DNA from: a virus
Virus record (IMG/VR): IMGVR_UViG_3300013093_000135
Span: 1 to 34,748 of that record
DNA: 34,748 bases
Reading direction: 5' to 3' (one strand)
Of the stretch, positions 24,305-32,058 are shown piece after piece (the stretch's first letter is position 1; each line of letters opens with the position of its first letter). Made by a program: the position numbers and the translations under genes. A model generated the notes under the pieces. It saw nothing but the letters and a program-made list of their open reading frames with translations, did no database searches and had not been told where the DNA came from.

Positions 24305-24331
24305 CTTCCTGAATCTAAAGGGGGTTCTTTT
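24290..24331 (+). promoter_or_regulatory. Hairpin hiding the ribosome binding site
   Basis: AACCCCC (24290-24296) pairs with GGGGGTT (24320-24326); an inner stem TAGGTTC/GAATCTA (24299-24305 / 24311-24317, one G-U) closes on TTCCT. The 3' arm GGGGG is the likely ribosome binding site of the gene at 24332, seven bases before its ATG, and is followed by CTTTT. In read-through RNA the site would be locked or transcription would end here. A transcript starting near 24311 would lack the 5' arm. Confidence 0.6.
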
Positions 24332-24733
24332 ATGGACACGGAAGCTATCCGTTCGCAAGTTCGTCAATACGTAGGATTACAAGAACAAGAAAAACTATTG
24401 GCAGAACGCAAGAAAGCAATTCATACAGTATTAATGCAAGCCATCGATTCGTATGGTGAAGAAGACGCTAAAGGTAACATCACACTAGAAATTGGTGATG
24501 ATGAAGTCGGCGTTTCATCTATTACAAAGCGCAAGCGCACATCTACTTCTATTGACGTAGAAGCTGCTGTACCTTATCTTGAAGCCAAGGGGTTAGATAA
24601 GTGTGTTAAGCAGGTTAAGATGGTAGAAGAAGACGCTCTTATGGCTGCGTACTATGAAGGTGAAATTACAGAAGAAGACATGAACGTCATTGTGTCTAAA
24701 TCAACTAGTTACGCATTTTTTGTTAATAGGTAA
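24332..24733 (+). CDS. Unknown helical protein (133 aa)
   Basis: The start ATG 24332 lies seven bases after GGGGG. The first ~50 residues (IRSQVRQYVGLQEQEKLLAE and on) are helical and coil-like, followed by a strand region (NITLEIGDDEVGVSSITKRK) and an acidic helical end. I recognise no family. It is the first gene after the promoter/hairpin unit and so is probably made on a different schedule from the replication genes upstream. Confidence 0.65.
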   Translation: MDTEAIRSQVRQYVGLQEQEKLLAERKKAIHTVLMQAIDSYGEEDAKGNITLEIGDDEVGVSSITKRKRTSTSIDVEAAVPYLEAKGLDKCVKQVKMVEEDALMAAYYEGEITEEDMNVIVSKSTSYAFFVNR

Positions 24734-24738
24734 AATAA

Positions 24739-25188
24739 ATGTCAGAAGATTTTATGGAGCAGTTTGCTGAACTGGATAAGTTTTATCCAGGCAGTAAAAA
24801 GACGCGCCGAGAAGCACTGCCACCAGAAGTGCAGCCTGACTTAGAATGGGATGCCAAGCCCTACATCAAGACCCTTCCTAGCGGAAAGGACATTGAGATG
24901 TTTACAATTGGAGCGTTGGCGGGAGCGATAGGGAGACCTATCATTACCGTACGTAAATGGATGCGAGAGGGTCACGTGCCCCCATCTCCATACCGTTTAC
25001 CAACAAAGAAAAACAAACACGGCGAAGAACACAAAGGTCGTAGACTCTACACAAGAGCTATGGTCGAGGTTGCTGTAGACATCTTTACGAAGAATGGACT
25101 TATGGACAAGACTCGTATAGATTGGTCGCAACACCGTTCAGTTGCTCAACAGCTAAACGAGGCGTGGCAACAGCTACGCGAGGAATAA
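24739..25188 (+). CDS. MerR-like helix-turn-helix DNA-binding protein
   Basis: The 149-aa product has a MerR/Xis-like helix-turn-helix in residues ~54-85: EMFTIGALAGAIGRPIITVR, then KWMREGHVPPSPYR, the 'xxVRxWxxxGxxPxP' form. It is followed by a short basic stretch (TKKNKHGEEHKGRRLYTRAM) and a C-terminal helix. Lone MerR-like domains of this kind are frequent in actinophages, where they act as transcription regulators or recombination directionality factors. No integrase is present in the window, so regulation is more likely. The gene is followed by the possible single-stranded DNA-binding protein. Confidence 0.75.
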   Translation: MSEDFMEQFAELDKFYPGSKKTRREALPPEVQPDLEWDAKPYIKTLPSGKDIEMFTIGALAGAIGRPIITVRKWMREGHVPPSPYRLPTKKNKHGEEHKGRRLYTRAMVEVAVDIFTKNGLMDKTRIDWSQHRSVAQQLNEAWQQLREE

Positions 25189-25211
25189 ACACGACACGAC
25201 AAGAAGAGAGA

Positions 25212-25901
25212 ATGAACATGACAACAAATCAATCACAAACATCAGCACAAGAGTTCGTTTCAGAAGAAGAAGAATTTTCTGTAAACGACCGTCCAGTACC
25301 TACAGCATCCTCACTAGTCACATCTGGCTGGGACGCTGCAGAGGTTCTTACACCTAAGCGTGAGGGAGGATTCCCTAACGATTACAAGCACAAGGAAACA
25401 CCACAGATTATTAAGTTCATCGACCAAGGTGGTCCTTTTGCTGCATTTAAGCAGCACTTCCTTACTAAGCAAGGAAAGCGTTCATACGTCTGCTTAAACA
25501 CTCTTAATGACAACACCGATTGCCCATTGTGCACCATCTTGCATAACAAGGCTGAAGAAAAGCGTTGCTTTACTGTCATTAACTTTTCTGCTGAGGGTGG
25601 TCCAGAGAAGCAAGTTCTCATGGCAAGTCCTCGCCTTTATAAGTCACTTAGTACTGCGCACTACTCACCGCAAGGTCCATTGACTAAGTCTTATTGGGCT
25701 TTGAGTCGTACAGGTGAGAAGCAAGGTACTGTTTATCACATGCTCGCCATTAAGCCTCGTGACCTCTTTGAGGATTGGAATATCAACGAGGCAGATGCCG
25801 AAGCACTCGTTAGTGAAGCTGAATCATTTTCTCCGTCAATCTACACAACTCAGTCATACGCAGAGTTGTTGCAGATTGCTCAAGAAATGATGGACAACTA
25901 A
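25212..25901 (+). CDS. Possible single-stranded DNA-binding protein
   Basis: Start chosen at ATG 25212, 11 bases after AAGAAGAGAG; the longer open frame from 25122 overlaps the previous gene and adds an unlikely basic stretch. The 229-aa product has an acidic N-terminus (FVSEEEEFSVND), a central region GGPFAAFKQHFLTKQGKRSY ending VCLNTLNDNTDCPLC, whose C-x-n-CPLC could bind zinc, and a beta-rich section (VLMASPRLYKSLS, YWALSRTGEKQG). Zinc plus OB-like strands recalls T4 gp32-like proteins. It stands immediately before the DNA polymerase. This is an inference; the acidic end is N-terminal, not C-terminal as in gp32. Confidence 0.6.
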   Translation: MNMTTNQSQTSAQEFVSEEEEFSVNDRPVPTASSLVTSGWDAAEVLTPKREGGFPNDYKHKETPQIIKFIDQGGPFAAFKQHFLTKQGKRSYVCLNTLNDNTDCPLCTILHNKAEEKRCFTVINFSAEGGPEKQVLMASPRLYKSLSTAHYSPQGPLTKSYWALSRTGEKQGTVYHMLAIKPRDLFEDWNINEADAEALVSEAESFSPSIYTTQSYAELLQIAQEMMDN

Positions 25902-25915
25902 CACACTAGGTCGTT

Positions 25916-25972
25916 TACAGAGAAGGGATGTTCACGCTGAGTTCACAGCACCCCTTTCATCCCTTCTCTGTA
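25916..25972 (+). repeat. 15-bp perfect inverted repeat before polymerase gene
   Basis: TACAGAGAAGGGATG (25916-25930) is followed, after a 27-base loop, by its exact reverse complement CATCCCTTCTCTGTA (25958-25972). The loop contains a small inner stem GCTG/CAGC (25936-25939, 25946-25949). No T tract follows, so it is not an ordinary terminator. It lies 20 bases before the polymerase start at 25993. It could be an operator, an attenuator, an RNA-processing site or an origin element. Confidence 0.8.
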
Positions 25973-25992
25973 GACATTACAAAGGGGATATT

Positions 25993-27942
25993 GTGAGCGT
26001 AATTCTAAACAAAGAACAGCTCACTGAGATGGTTCAGTTTTATATGCAGCAAGATGCGTTTGCATTTGACGTTGAAACTATCGGTGAACAAAGACTATTA
26101 ACACCCATTAATCAGGTTGCATGGATAACGTTTGCTACTTATGGGCGCGTTGATTCCATACCTATGGGTCACCCTAATGGTGACTTTGTTGAGTATGTAC
26201 GCCCACTTACAGGCATGGGTCAAAAACGCCTAGACAGTGGATTACCTGTACGTCCCAGCGATTACTCTAGAGATGTTAAAAAGGCTACTAAAGTATTCAC
26301 TCCGCCTCCTCAACAATTGTTTCCAGAAGAGGTATTTACAGCCCTTCAACCACTGTTATTTAGCGATAAATTGAAGATAGGTCACAACCTTATCTTTGAC
26401 CTCACATCCATTACTAAGTACTGTAGCAACGAGGTACCACCAGGACCTTACTTTGACACTATGATTGCGTCGTTTCTTTACAATAACCGCAATAAAGGAC
26501 GCTGTGCGCTAGATGACTGTCTAGCACGCGAGCTTGATTTTAAGATGGCTAAAGGCGTTGGTAAAGACATATCGGTACACACCTTTGATGATGTTTTGCT
26601 ATATGCCGAACTCGATGCCAAATACACGTGGTTGTTGTGGGATAAGCTGAAGGTAAAGGTTGCTGAGTCCAATGTAGAGAAGACTATGAAACTGGAGATG
26701 AAAGTGCTCCGCGTCCTCTGCGATATGAAGTTGTCTGGTGCCCCCATCGATACTGAAGCGTTAGTTCAGTTAAAGATTGACCTTGAACGGGACATTGATG
26801 AACTACGGGCAAAGATTTACCAAGAAGCAGGAGTTCGGTTTAATATCAACTCTGTTGCAGATAAGCAACGCATCTTGTATTCATCTAAAAAAGACGGTGG
26901 TCGTGGATTAAAGACCACAATACTTACCCCTAAAGGTGCTCAAAAGAAATCAGATAACAAGCCACTTGAGTACTCAGACTACTCAACTTCTGAAGAGGCG
27001 ATGAAAGAGATTGTCCAGGACCCTCTAGGAAAGCTGCTATCGGAATACTCAGATTTAAACAAGCTATTGACTACCTATATCGTCCCGTACCTTGGAGATG
27101 AAGAGAAAACTAGTCTGCTTATTAATGGGCGTATTCACTGCGACTTTGTGCAGATTGGCGCTGAGACAGGACGCTTTTCGAGTAAAAGTCCTAATCTTCA
27201 GAATATCCCTAACCCTGAGAAAAGCATTATAGGTAAAAAGATTCGTAATTTGTTTATATCACCTGAAGGGTACAAGCTGGTAGTAGCAGACTATGCTCAG
27301 ATTGAACCTCGACTTATTGCGTCTTTTTCACAAGACAAGACCATGATGGATGCGTTCCTTACTGGACAGGATATCTATACAGCTATTGCGTCTAAAGTGG
27401 GTCGTGACCGTTCTGCAGGTAAGGTGTTAAACCTGTCTATGTCCTACGGTGTAGGTCCTGATAAGGTTGCTAAGACCCTAGGCATTAAACTAGAAGAGGC
27501 TAAACAGCTTCTGGATGACTTCGCCATAGAGTTTAAAGAGATTAACAACTATCGACGAAGGGTCATAGCCAGTGCTCGTAAAAACGGGTATGTGACCACT
27601 ATCTGTGACAGGCGCCGTTATCTTCCCGATATCAACTCTGACATTAGAGAGTATAAGAGCTCCGCTGAACGCCAAGCTTTTAACACCAAAATCCAAGGTT
27701 CGGCTGCAGATATCATGAAACTCGCCATGGTCAAGGCACATGAAAAGCTTCCTGAAGGGGCTAGACTTCTACTCACAGTTCACGATGAACTTGTAACCTT
27801 GACACCTGACCACTTGGCAGAGCAGACCGCAGACGCCATTAAAGATGCCATGGAAAACGTACTAGAGGGCACAACCCTTCTGCGAGTTCCGCTTATCGCA
27901 GATGTAAAGGTTGTTAACAAATGGGGTGATGGCAAGAAGTGA
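25993..27942 (+). CDS. polA: Family A DNA polymerase with 3'-5' exonuclease
   Basis: The 649-aa product uses GTG 25993 with AAAGGGG upstream. Exonuclease motif I is FDVETI (D26, E28), motif II is IGHNLIFDLTSI and motif III is YAELDAKYTWLL, so proofreading should be active. Polymerase motif A is DYAQIEPRLIASF, motif B is RSAGKVLNLSMSYG (R473, K477), and motif C is LLTVHDELV. The residue at the position of E. coli Phe762 is Leu481, a variant reported as common in environmental phages and linked to slower, more accurate synthesis. There is no 5'-3' nuclease domain. This is the replicative polymerase. It overlaps the next gene by four bases. Confidence 0.95.
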   Translation: MSVILNKEQLTEMVQFYMQQDAFAFDVETIGEQRLLTPINQVAWITFATYGRVDSIPMGHPNGDFVEYVRPLTGMGQKRLDSGLPVRPSDYSRDVKKATKVFTPPPQQLFPEEVFTALQPLLFSDKLKIGHNLIFDLTSITKYCSNEVPPGPYFDTMIASFLYNNRNKGRCALDDCLARELDFKMAKGVGKDISVHTFDDVLLYAELDAKYTWLLWDKLKVKVAESNVEKTMKLEMKVLRVLCDMKLSGAPIDTEALVQLKIDLERDIDELRAKIYQEAGVRFNINSVADKQRILYSSKKDGGRGLKTTILTPKGAQKKSDNKPLEYSDYSTSEEAMKEIVQDPLGKLLSEYSDLNKLLTTYIVPYLGDEEKTSLLINGRIHCDFVQIGAETGRFSSKSPNLQNIPNPEKSIIGKKIRNLFISPEGYKLVVADYAQIEPRLIASFSQDKTMMDAFLTGQDIYTAIASKVGRDRSAGKVLNLSMSYGVGPDKVAKTLGIKLEEAKQLLDDFAIEFKEINNYRRRVIASARKNGYVTTICDRRRYLPDINSDIREYKSSAERQAFNTKIQGSAADIMKLAMVKAHEKLPEGARLLLTVHDELVTLTPDHLAEQTADAIKDAMENVLEGTTLLRVPLIADVKVVNKWGDGKK

Positions 27943-28433
27943 GTTTTTTCGACAAGTTTACTCGGGATGAAAACTCCGCTGACGATGTGGGATATATCCC
28001 TATGTCCACATTGATGCGGTGGTACCTCTATGACATGGATGTTGTAGATAGAGAGGAACTTGCTCAGAAGTTTGAATTGCCTCCCATCAGCCAAGAGGGT
28101 ATTGAGATGGAAATCCTAGACAGCAAGGCTCGTATGGCTGTGGTGGAAAAATACACTGACTTTGTAAAAGGTTTGGCTGAAATAAACGGATATATTATTA
28201 ATGAGATTCACTCAGCAACTTTGAGAGAAAAGCTCGAGTTACTTAGAGATGAATTTGGCGACGACGTCGATGACATGTATGAAGAGCTTACCGAGGAAAC
28301 GACAATATTTTTTGACCAGATAAGTTTTGCTGCAATTATGTTCGGTTTATCTGTAGGATTTGCTGTCGGACTATTATCTGAAGGACCAGCAGAAGTTAAC
28401 TACGCAGGAGAAAACCCATATGAGCAACAATAG
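27939..28433 (+). CDS. Unknown protein with a hydrophobic C-terminal segment
   Basis: The 164-aa product starts with GTG overlapping the polymerase stop (GTGA). The first 120 residues are helical and acidic (SRDENSADDVG..., DREELAQKFELPPISQ, DDVDDMYEELTEET). A hydrophobic stretch FAAIMFGLSVGFAVGLLSEG (residues ~128-150) could be one membrane helix, which suggests membrane association. The gene overlaps the next by 14 bases. I do not recognise the family. It may anchor replication components to the membrane, but that is only a suggestion. Confidence 0.6.
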   Translation: MSFFDKFTRDENSADDVGYIPMSTLMRWYLYDMDVVDREELAQKFELPPISQEGIEMEILDSKARMAVVEKYTDFVKGLAEINGYIINEIHSATLREKLELLRDEFGDDVDDMYEELTEETTIFFDQISFAAIMFGLSVGFAVGLLSEGPAEVNYAGENPYEQQ

Positions 28434-29007
28434 CGACTGGTACGCCCGCCAATTAGGTGGTCGCGCTCCACAGCAACCTCAGCAGCTTCCCCCACAATTT
28501 CAACAGGTTCCTCCGCAGTACCAGCAGCCTTACCCACCCCAGTATCAACAGCAGCCTCCAGTCTATCCACCACCACAGTTTCAACAACAACCTGTCTACC
28601 CACCCCAGTACCAGCAATACCCACCACAGCCACCTCAGTATTACCCTCCACAACCACAGTACTATCCACAGCAACCTCAAAACTATCCTCCACAACAGTA
28701 CGGTCCTATGCCTGGGCAGAAGTTATCGGAGTACCAAGGTTATGAGCACACTCCTCCAAAGAGCGCAAACTCCGCCGACCTTTGTCCAGATTGCAACAGT
28801 AGAAATTACTCAAAGGTAGGAAAGACTCCACCATCACAAGCAGGTCCAGGTCAGGATATTTGGCGCTGTTATGACTGTGGCTACCCTGTTAAGCAAACAA
28901 CAAGCGGTATGGGTGGATTTAGCCAACAAAGTACTGGACCAACTATGCCTGCAAAACAAGTTCCGACAGGCGGGTTCAACCCACAGGGGATTATCGGTCA
29001 CATCTAG
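28420..29007 (+). CDS. Pro/Gln/Tyr-rich protein with zinc ribbon
   Basis: Start chosen at ATG 28420, with GCAGGAG nine bases upstream; an earlier open start at 28360 lies inside the previous gene. The 195-aa product has an N-terminal SNNSDWYARQLGGRAPQQ, a low-complexity Pro/Gln/Tyr stretch (residues ~20-100, repeats like YPPQ, PPQYQQ) and then a zinc ribbon, CPDC (residue ~125) to CYDC (residue ~153), near RCYDCGYPV. The C-terminus is Gly/Thr-rich. Low-complexity tails like this are typical of single-stranded DNA-binding proteins and condensate-forming proteins, and RecA is next. The Pro/Gln region gives long open frames on the other strand, which are shadows. Confidence 0.7.
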   Translation: MSNNSDWYARQLGGRAPQQPQQLPPQFQQVPPQYQQPYPPQYQQQPPVYPPPQFQQQPVYPPQYQQYPPQPPQYYPPQPQYYPQQPQNYPPQQYGPMPGQKLSEYQGYEHTPPKSANSADLCPDCNSRNYSKVGKTPPSQAGPGQDIWRCYDCGYPVKQTTSGMGGFSQQSTGPTMPAKQVPTGGFNPQGIIGHI

Positions 29008-29019
29008 TAGTATGAGCGC

Positions 29020-30081
29020 ATGAAATCAACAGGCGCACTAGAAAAGACAATTAAGCTTCTTAACAAGAAGCTTGGTGATGAAACAATTATTCCTGCACAA
29101 TCTGTAGTCGACTACGGGCGCATCCCATCAGGTTCCTTATCATTAGATATTGCTCTGGGCGGCGGATGGTCACTTAATAAGTGGCACGAGATTATTGGTG
29201 AGCAAAGTAACGGTAAGACTGCACTAGTTTTAAAGACTATTGCTACCAATCAACAGCGAGACCCAGACTTCACAACGGTCTGGGTAGCTGCTGAAGACTG
29301 GGTACCCTCACACGCAGAGATGTGTGGTGTTGATGTTAGCCGTGTGTACGTTATTACTACAAATATTTTGGAGGATGCTCTAGATGCCGTTCTCGAAATC
29401 GCAGAAACAAAAGATGTTGATTGTATTGTTATTGATTCTTTGCCTGCCCTTCTTACTAAGTTGGAAGAAGAAAAGGAGATGAACGACGCGATAGTTGGTA
29501 AGACCGCCCTCCAGCTTAATAAGTTTTGGCGCAAGGTTACCTTCTCATCGCATCGTAGTTTGCTGGGTGGAGAGCGTCCTTTCCTAGGTTTGGTTATTAA
29601 TCAGTTTCGTTCCAAGATTGGCGTGGTATATGGCGACCCACGAACAACTCCAGGGGGAGAAGGCAAGAACTACCATTTCTCTACCCGTTTACAGTTGAGT
29701 CGTGATGAATGGATTCACGAAGGTAAGGGCGAAGCAAGGCACAAGGTAGGTCAGACCATCAAGGTCAGGGTCATTAAGAACAAGACAGCTGTCCCTGCGC
29801 AGGAAGCCGTGTTTGATTTCTACTTTGATGACAGCCAAGAGCATCCATTTAAGGCTGGAGATATTGACTACATCAAAGAGATGATGGCGCTTTCTAAGCT
29901 GTTTAAGGTAGTGAAACGAGCAGGTTCCTACTATCGGTACGCCGAACGTCAGTGGCAAGGCGAGGATGCTATGATTAAGTCACTGAGAGAAGAACTTGAC
30001 CTTCAAGAGATGTTAGATAAAGACGTCCGAGAAGCTATCAAGATTAGTTCTAAATTTGCACCCGAGTCCGATGAGGAGTAA
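29020..30081 (+). CDS. recA: RecA-like recombinase
   Basis: The 353-aa product starts at ATG 29020. Walker A is GEQSNGKT (residues 60-67), the RecA form 'GPESSGKT'. A Walker B-type VDCIVIDSLPALLTK, and FLGLVINQFRSKIGVVYGDP followed by RTTPGGEGKNYHFSTRLQLS, correspond to RecA loop 2 and the core. It polymerises on single-stranded DNA for strand exchange, so this phage carries its own recombination system with the Hjc-like, Cas4-like and RuvC-like nucleases encoded next. Length is normal for phage RecA. The C-terminal ~80 residues are acidic. The start lacks a strong ribosome binding site. Confidence 0.93.
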   Translation: MKSTGALEKTIKLLNKKLGDETIIPAQSVVDYGRIPSGSLSLDIALGGGWSLNKWHEIIGEQSNGKTALVLKTIATNQQRDPDFTTVWVAAEDWVPSHAEMCGVDVSRVYVITTNILEDALDAVLEIAETKDVDCIVIDSLPALLTKLEEEKEMNDAIVGKTALQLNKFWRKVTFSSHRSLLGGERPFLGLVINQFRSKIGVVYGDPRTTPGGEGKNYHFSTRLQLSRDEWIHEGKGEARHKVGQTIKVRVIKNKTAVPAQEAVFDFYFDDSQEHPFKAGDIDYIKEMMALSKLFKVVKRAGSYYRYAERQWQGEDAMIKSLREELDLQEMLDKDVREAIKISSKFAPESDEE

Positions 30082-30409
30082 GGGTCAGATAGAGTCTAGA
30101 AAACACGAGGACCGATTAGCCAAAACCTTTGGCGGGAAACGTAACGCGGGGAGCGGAAGTTTCTGGCAGCGGAAAGGTGATGTTCGTACTCCTGAGCTTT
30201 TAATCGAGCACAAGTGGACGGGCAAAACCCAAATCACTGTCAAAGCAGCGGTGCTTGAGAAGATTGTTAAGGAAGCAATCCTTGACAGTCGAACACCTGT
30301 TCTAGGCTTTCATCTTAATGGTGAAAATTACGTATGCCTAACAGAAGACGACTTTCTTGAGCTCTGCTATGAGCTTAAGGATTGTTCGTGTACAAAGGCG
30401 ACGAGCTAG
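30071..30409 (+). CDS. Hjc-like PD-(D/E)XK Holliday junction resolvase
   Basis: Start ATG 30071 lies inside the end of recA. The 112-aa product is short and basic, with a nuclease core: a helix with E13 (RKHEDRLAKTFGGKRNAGSG), then KGDVRTPELLIEHKW with D37, E46 and K48, the complete D-x-n-ExK of PD-(D/E)XK enzymes, followed by a strand (PVLGFHLNGENYVCLT). The GGKRNAGSGSFW run is typical of Hjc-type and VRR-NUC-type resolvases. It probably cuts recombination intermediates made by RecA. The last residues overlap the WhiB gene. Confidence 0.8.
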   Translation: MRSKGQIESRKHEDRLAKTFGGKRNAGSGSFWQRKGDVRTPELLIEHKWTGKTQITVKAAVLEKIVKEAILDSRTPVLGFHLNGENYVCLTEDDFLELCYELKDCSCTKATS

Positions 30410-30699
30410 ATTATTGGGATAACCATGGCAAATGTAAAGGCATGGATACTGAACAGTGGTTCCCCCCTCGCGACAAAGATAAATACAAAGACATTGCTGA
30501 TAAGGCAAAGGCTATCTGTTTTGGTAAGGATGGTAAGCCTGAGTGCCCCGTTCGCAGAGAGTGCCTGCTAGCAGCTATTAAAATTGACGAGCAGCACGGT
30601 ATCTGGGGTGGTATGAGTCATCGAGAGCGCAACGCTTTACAACGTAAGGCAACTCGTAATAAGATGACCGTAGCCGAATGGCTAGACCAAAAGGGGTAG
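30388..30699 (+). CDS. whiB: WhiB-family [4Fe-4S] transcription regulator
   Basis: The start taken is GTG 30388 with AAGGA six bases upstream (an earlier TTG at 30382 is also possible). The 103-aa product has four cysteines C16, C44, C53 and C59, and the GIWGG turn at residues 71-75, followed by a basic RNALQRKATRNK helix. The usual WhiB layout is C-x(n)-C-x2-C-x5-C; here the second spacing is Cx8C because of an inserted FGKDGKPE. WhiB proteins bind an iron-sulfur cluster and act with the primary sigma factor. They are the clearest sign of an actinobacterial host. A role in switching host transcription is likely but untested. Confidence 0.88.
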   Translation: MYKGDELDYWDNHGKCKGMDTEQWFPPRDKDKYKDIADKAKAICFGKDGKPECPVRRECLLAAIKIDEQHGIWGGMSHRERNALQRKATRNKMTVAEWLDQKG

Positions 30700-30701
30700 A
30701 A

Positions 30702-31577
30702 ATGAAACAACCGATGTCAGCTGCTTTTAAAAAGTTTGCAGAAACAGGAAAGACTGACACTCGTGTGTTAGGTCCTTTAGAACGTTACGTACTATCACGT
30801 CCTCACGATGATTCCCGACCTACAAATGTGTTTCATCCATCTGAGATGTCTAAAGATAACTGGTGTTATCGTGCATCATACTTTCACCTTAAAGGCTATA
30901 AGCCATTAAAAGCTGATACACCCAACGGATTACAACGAGAGAATGTGTTTGCTAATGGTCACGGCGCACATGAACGTTGGCAGAACTGGTTTGCACAAGC
31001 AGGAACGTTATATGGAACTTGGGGTTGTTGGCATCAGCAATGCGAAAAAGACAAAGTTCGTGTATGGGGTATGCCTTATCCAGAATGTCCTAATGGTCAT
31101 GGACCAATGAAGAAGTACAAAGAGGTCCCACTAGTACATAAGAAACTTCGCTTTGGTGGCCATGCAGACGGTTGGTTAATTGGTTATGGCGCACCTTTGC
31201 TTCTTGAAGTGAAGACTGTTGGTGAAGGCACTTTTCGATGGGAAGCGCCAGAAATGCTTAGAGAAGATACTTTTGAACAAGCGTGGAAAAAGCTAGATAC
31301 ACCTTTTCATTCACATATTATGCAAGCACAGATTTATTTAAAGCTTATTGAATTAATTGGCAATGAACAAGAATGCCCTCAAGAGATTATGTTTTTGTAC
31401 GAGAAGAAAGCTGACCAAGAGGCAAAAGAGTTTATTGTTCCAAAGAGTGACTTTGGCGTATCTGAAAAGTTTGCAGCAGTCGATATGATTTTAAATGCCA
31501 TTGAGAATAACAAGGCACCTTCATGTAATGTTGCCAGCTACGGTAAATGCAAGAGTTGCGGAGGATATGATGATTAA
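30702..31577 (+). CDS. Cas4/RecB-like PD-(D/E)XK exonuclease
   Basis: Start taken at ATG 30702 after AAAGGGG, not the in-frame TTG upstream. The 291-aa product has FHPSEMSKDNWCYRASYF (C55), a helix with GHGAHERWQNWF, FGGHADGWLIG (D156), LLLEVKTV (E169, K171), and HIMQAQIYLKL (the QxxxY motif). The end has C275, C283 and C286. One Cys near the N-terminus with three at the C-terminus is the Cas4-type iron-sulfur arrangement. Extra cysteines C109, C114 and C129 may bind zinc. It probably resects DNA ends for the RecA pathway. Confidence 0.88.
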   Translation: MKQPMSAAFKKFAETGKTDTRVLGPLERYVLSRPHDDSRPTNVFHPSEMSKDNWCYRASYFHLKGYKPLKADTPNGLQRENVFANGHGAHERWQNWFAQAGTLYGTWGCWHQQCEKDKVRVWGMPYPECPNGHGPMKKYKEVPLVHKKLRFGGHADGWLIGYGAPLLLEVKTVGEGTFRWEAPEMLREDTFEQAWKKLDTPFHSHIMQAQIYLKLIELIGNEQECPQEIMFLYEKKADQEAKEFIVPKSDFGVSEKFAAVDMILNAIENNKAPSCNVASYGKCKSCGGYDD

Positions 31578-32058
31578 GTTAGTCAGTCGCGAAGGTAGTA
31601 AAGATGTTACAGCTGCTTTGGCTTCAGGTGGGCTTGGAGTACCTGATAGTTTTGACTACCCTCAACCAAAGATTCCAGAGGATTTAACAAGCCTTACCGA
31701 TAGTGATTTGATGGGGCTTTATCTGTTATTTAATGAGTACAACAACTTTCTGTTAATGCAGGTTTCCATTGCTAAAGTAGATGCAGATTACTATTCCAAG
31801 CTTCGTTCAATTGAAGAGGCAAGGTTTATCCTAGAAGCGCCTAAAGGAGAGACGGTAGCTAAGACTAAGGCTCGTTGTCTTTTAGACCCTGATTACATTA
31901 AAGCCCTTAACATGGCTGACTCCACAGAGAGTTATGCCACTATTGTTGAGGCTATTCAAAAGACTTCATCCGAGAGTATGTGGGTAATCAAAGGAGAGAT
32001 TACTCGTCGTCGCAGTAATGCCAGCTTCTCACAGGCAGCTCGCGGATACTCGGCATGA
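31570..32058 (+). CDS. Unknown helical protein in recombination module
   Basis: The ATG at 31570 is five bases after GGAGG and is preferred over the ATG at 31567. The 162-aa product is helical, with LTDSDLMGLYLLFNEYNNFL and a long helix through LRSIEEARFILEAP. It ends in a basic TRRRSNASFSQAARG tail. No catalytic motif is seen. It overlaps the nuclease gene and the RuvC-like gene by ATGA. Its position suggests a partner of the Cas4-like or RuvC-like nuclease, but that is not shown by the sequence. Confidence 0.65.
   Translation: MIKLVSREGSKDVTAALASGGLGVPDSFDYPQPKIPEDLTSLTDSDLMGLYLLFNEYNNFLLMQVSIAKVDADYYSKLRSIEEARFILEAPKGETVAKTKARCLLDPDYIKALNMADSTESYATIVEAIQKTSSESMWVIKGEITRRRSNASFSQAARGYSA

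Noticed and set aside
25122-25211. N-terminal extension of the possible single-stranded DNA-binding protein
   Set aside because: It overlaps the end of the MerR-like gene in another frame, and ATG 25212 has the better ribosome binding site.
28400-28695. Long minus-strand open frames over the Pro/Gln-rich gene
   Set aside because: They are shadows of the low-complexity CCA/CAA codon runs on the + strand and carry no recognisable protein pattern or ribosome binding site.
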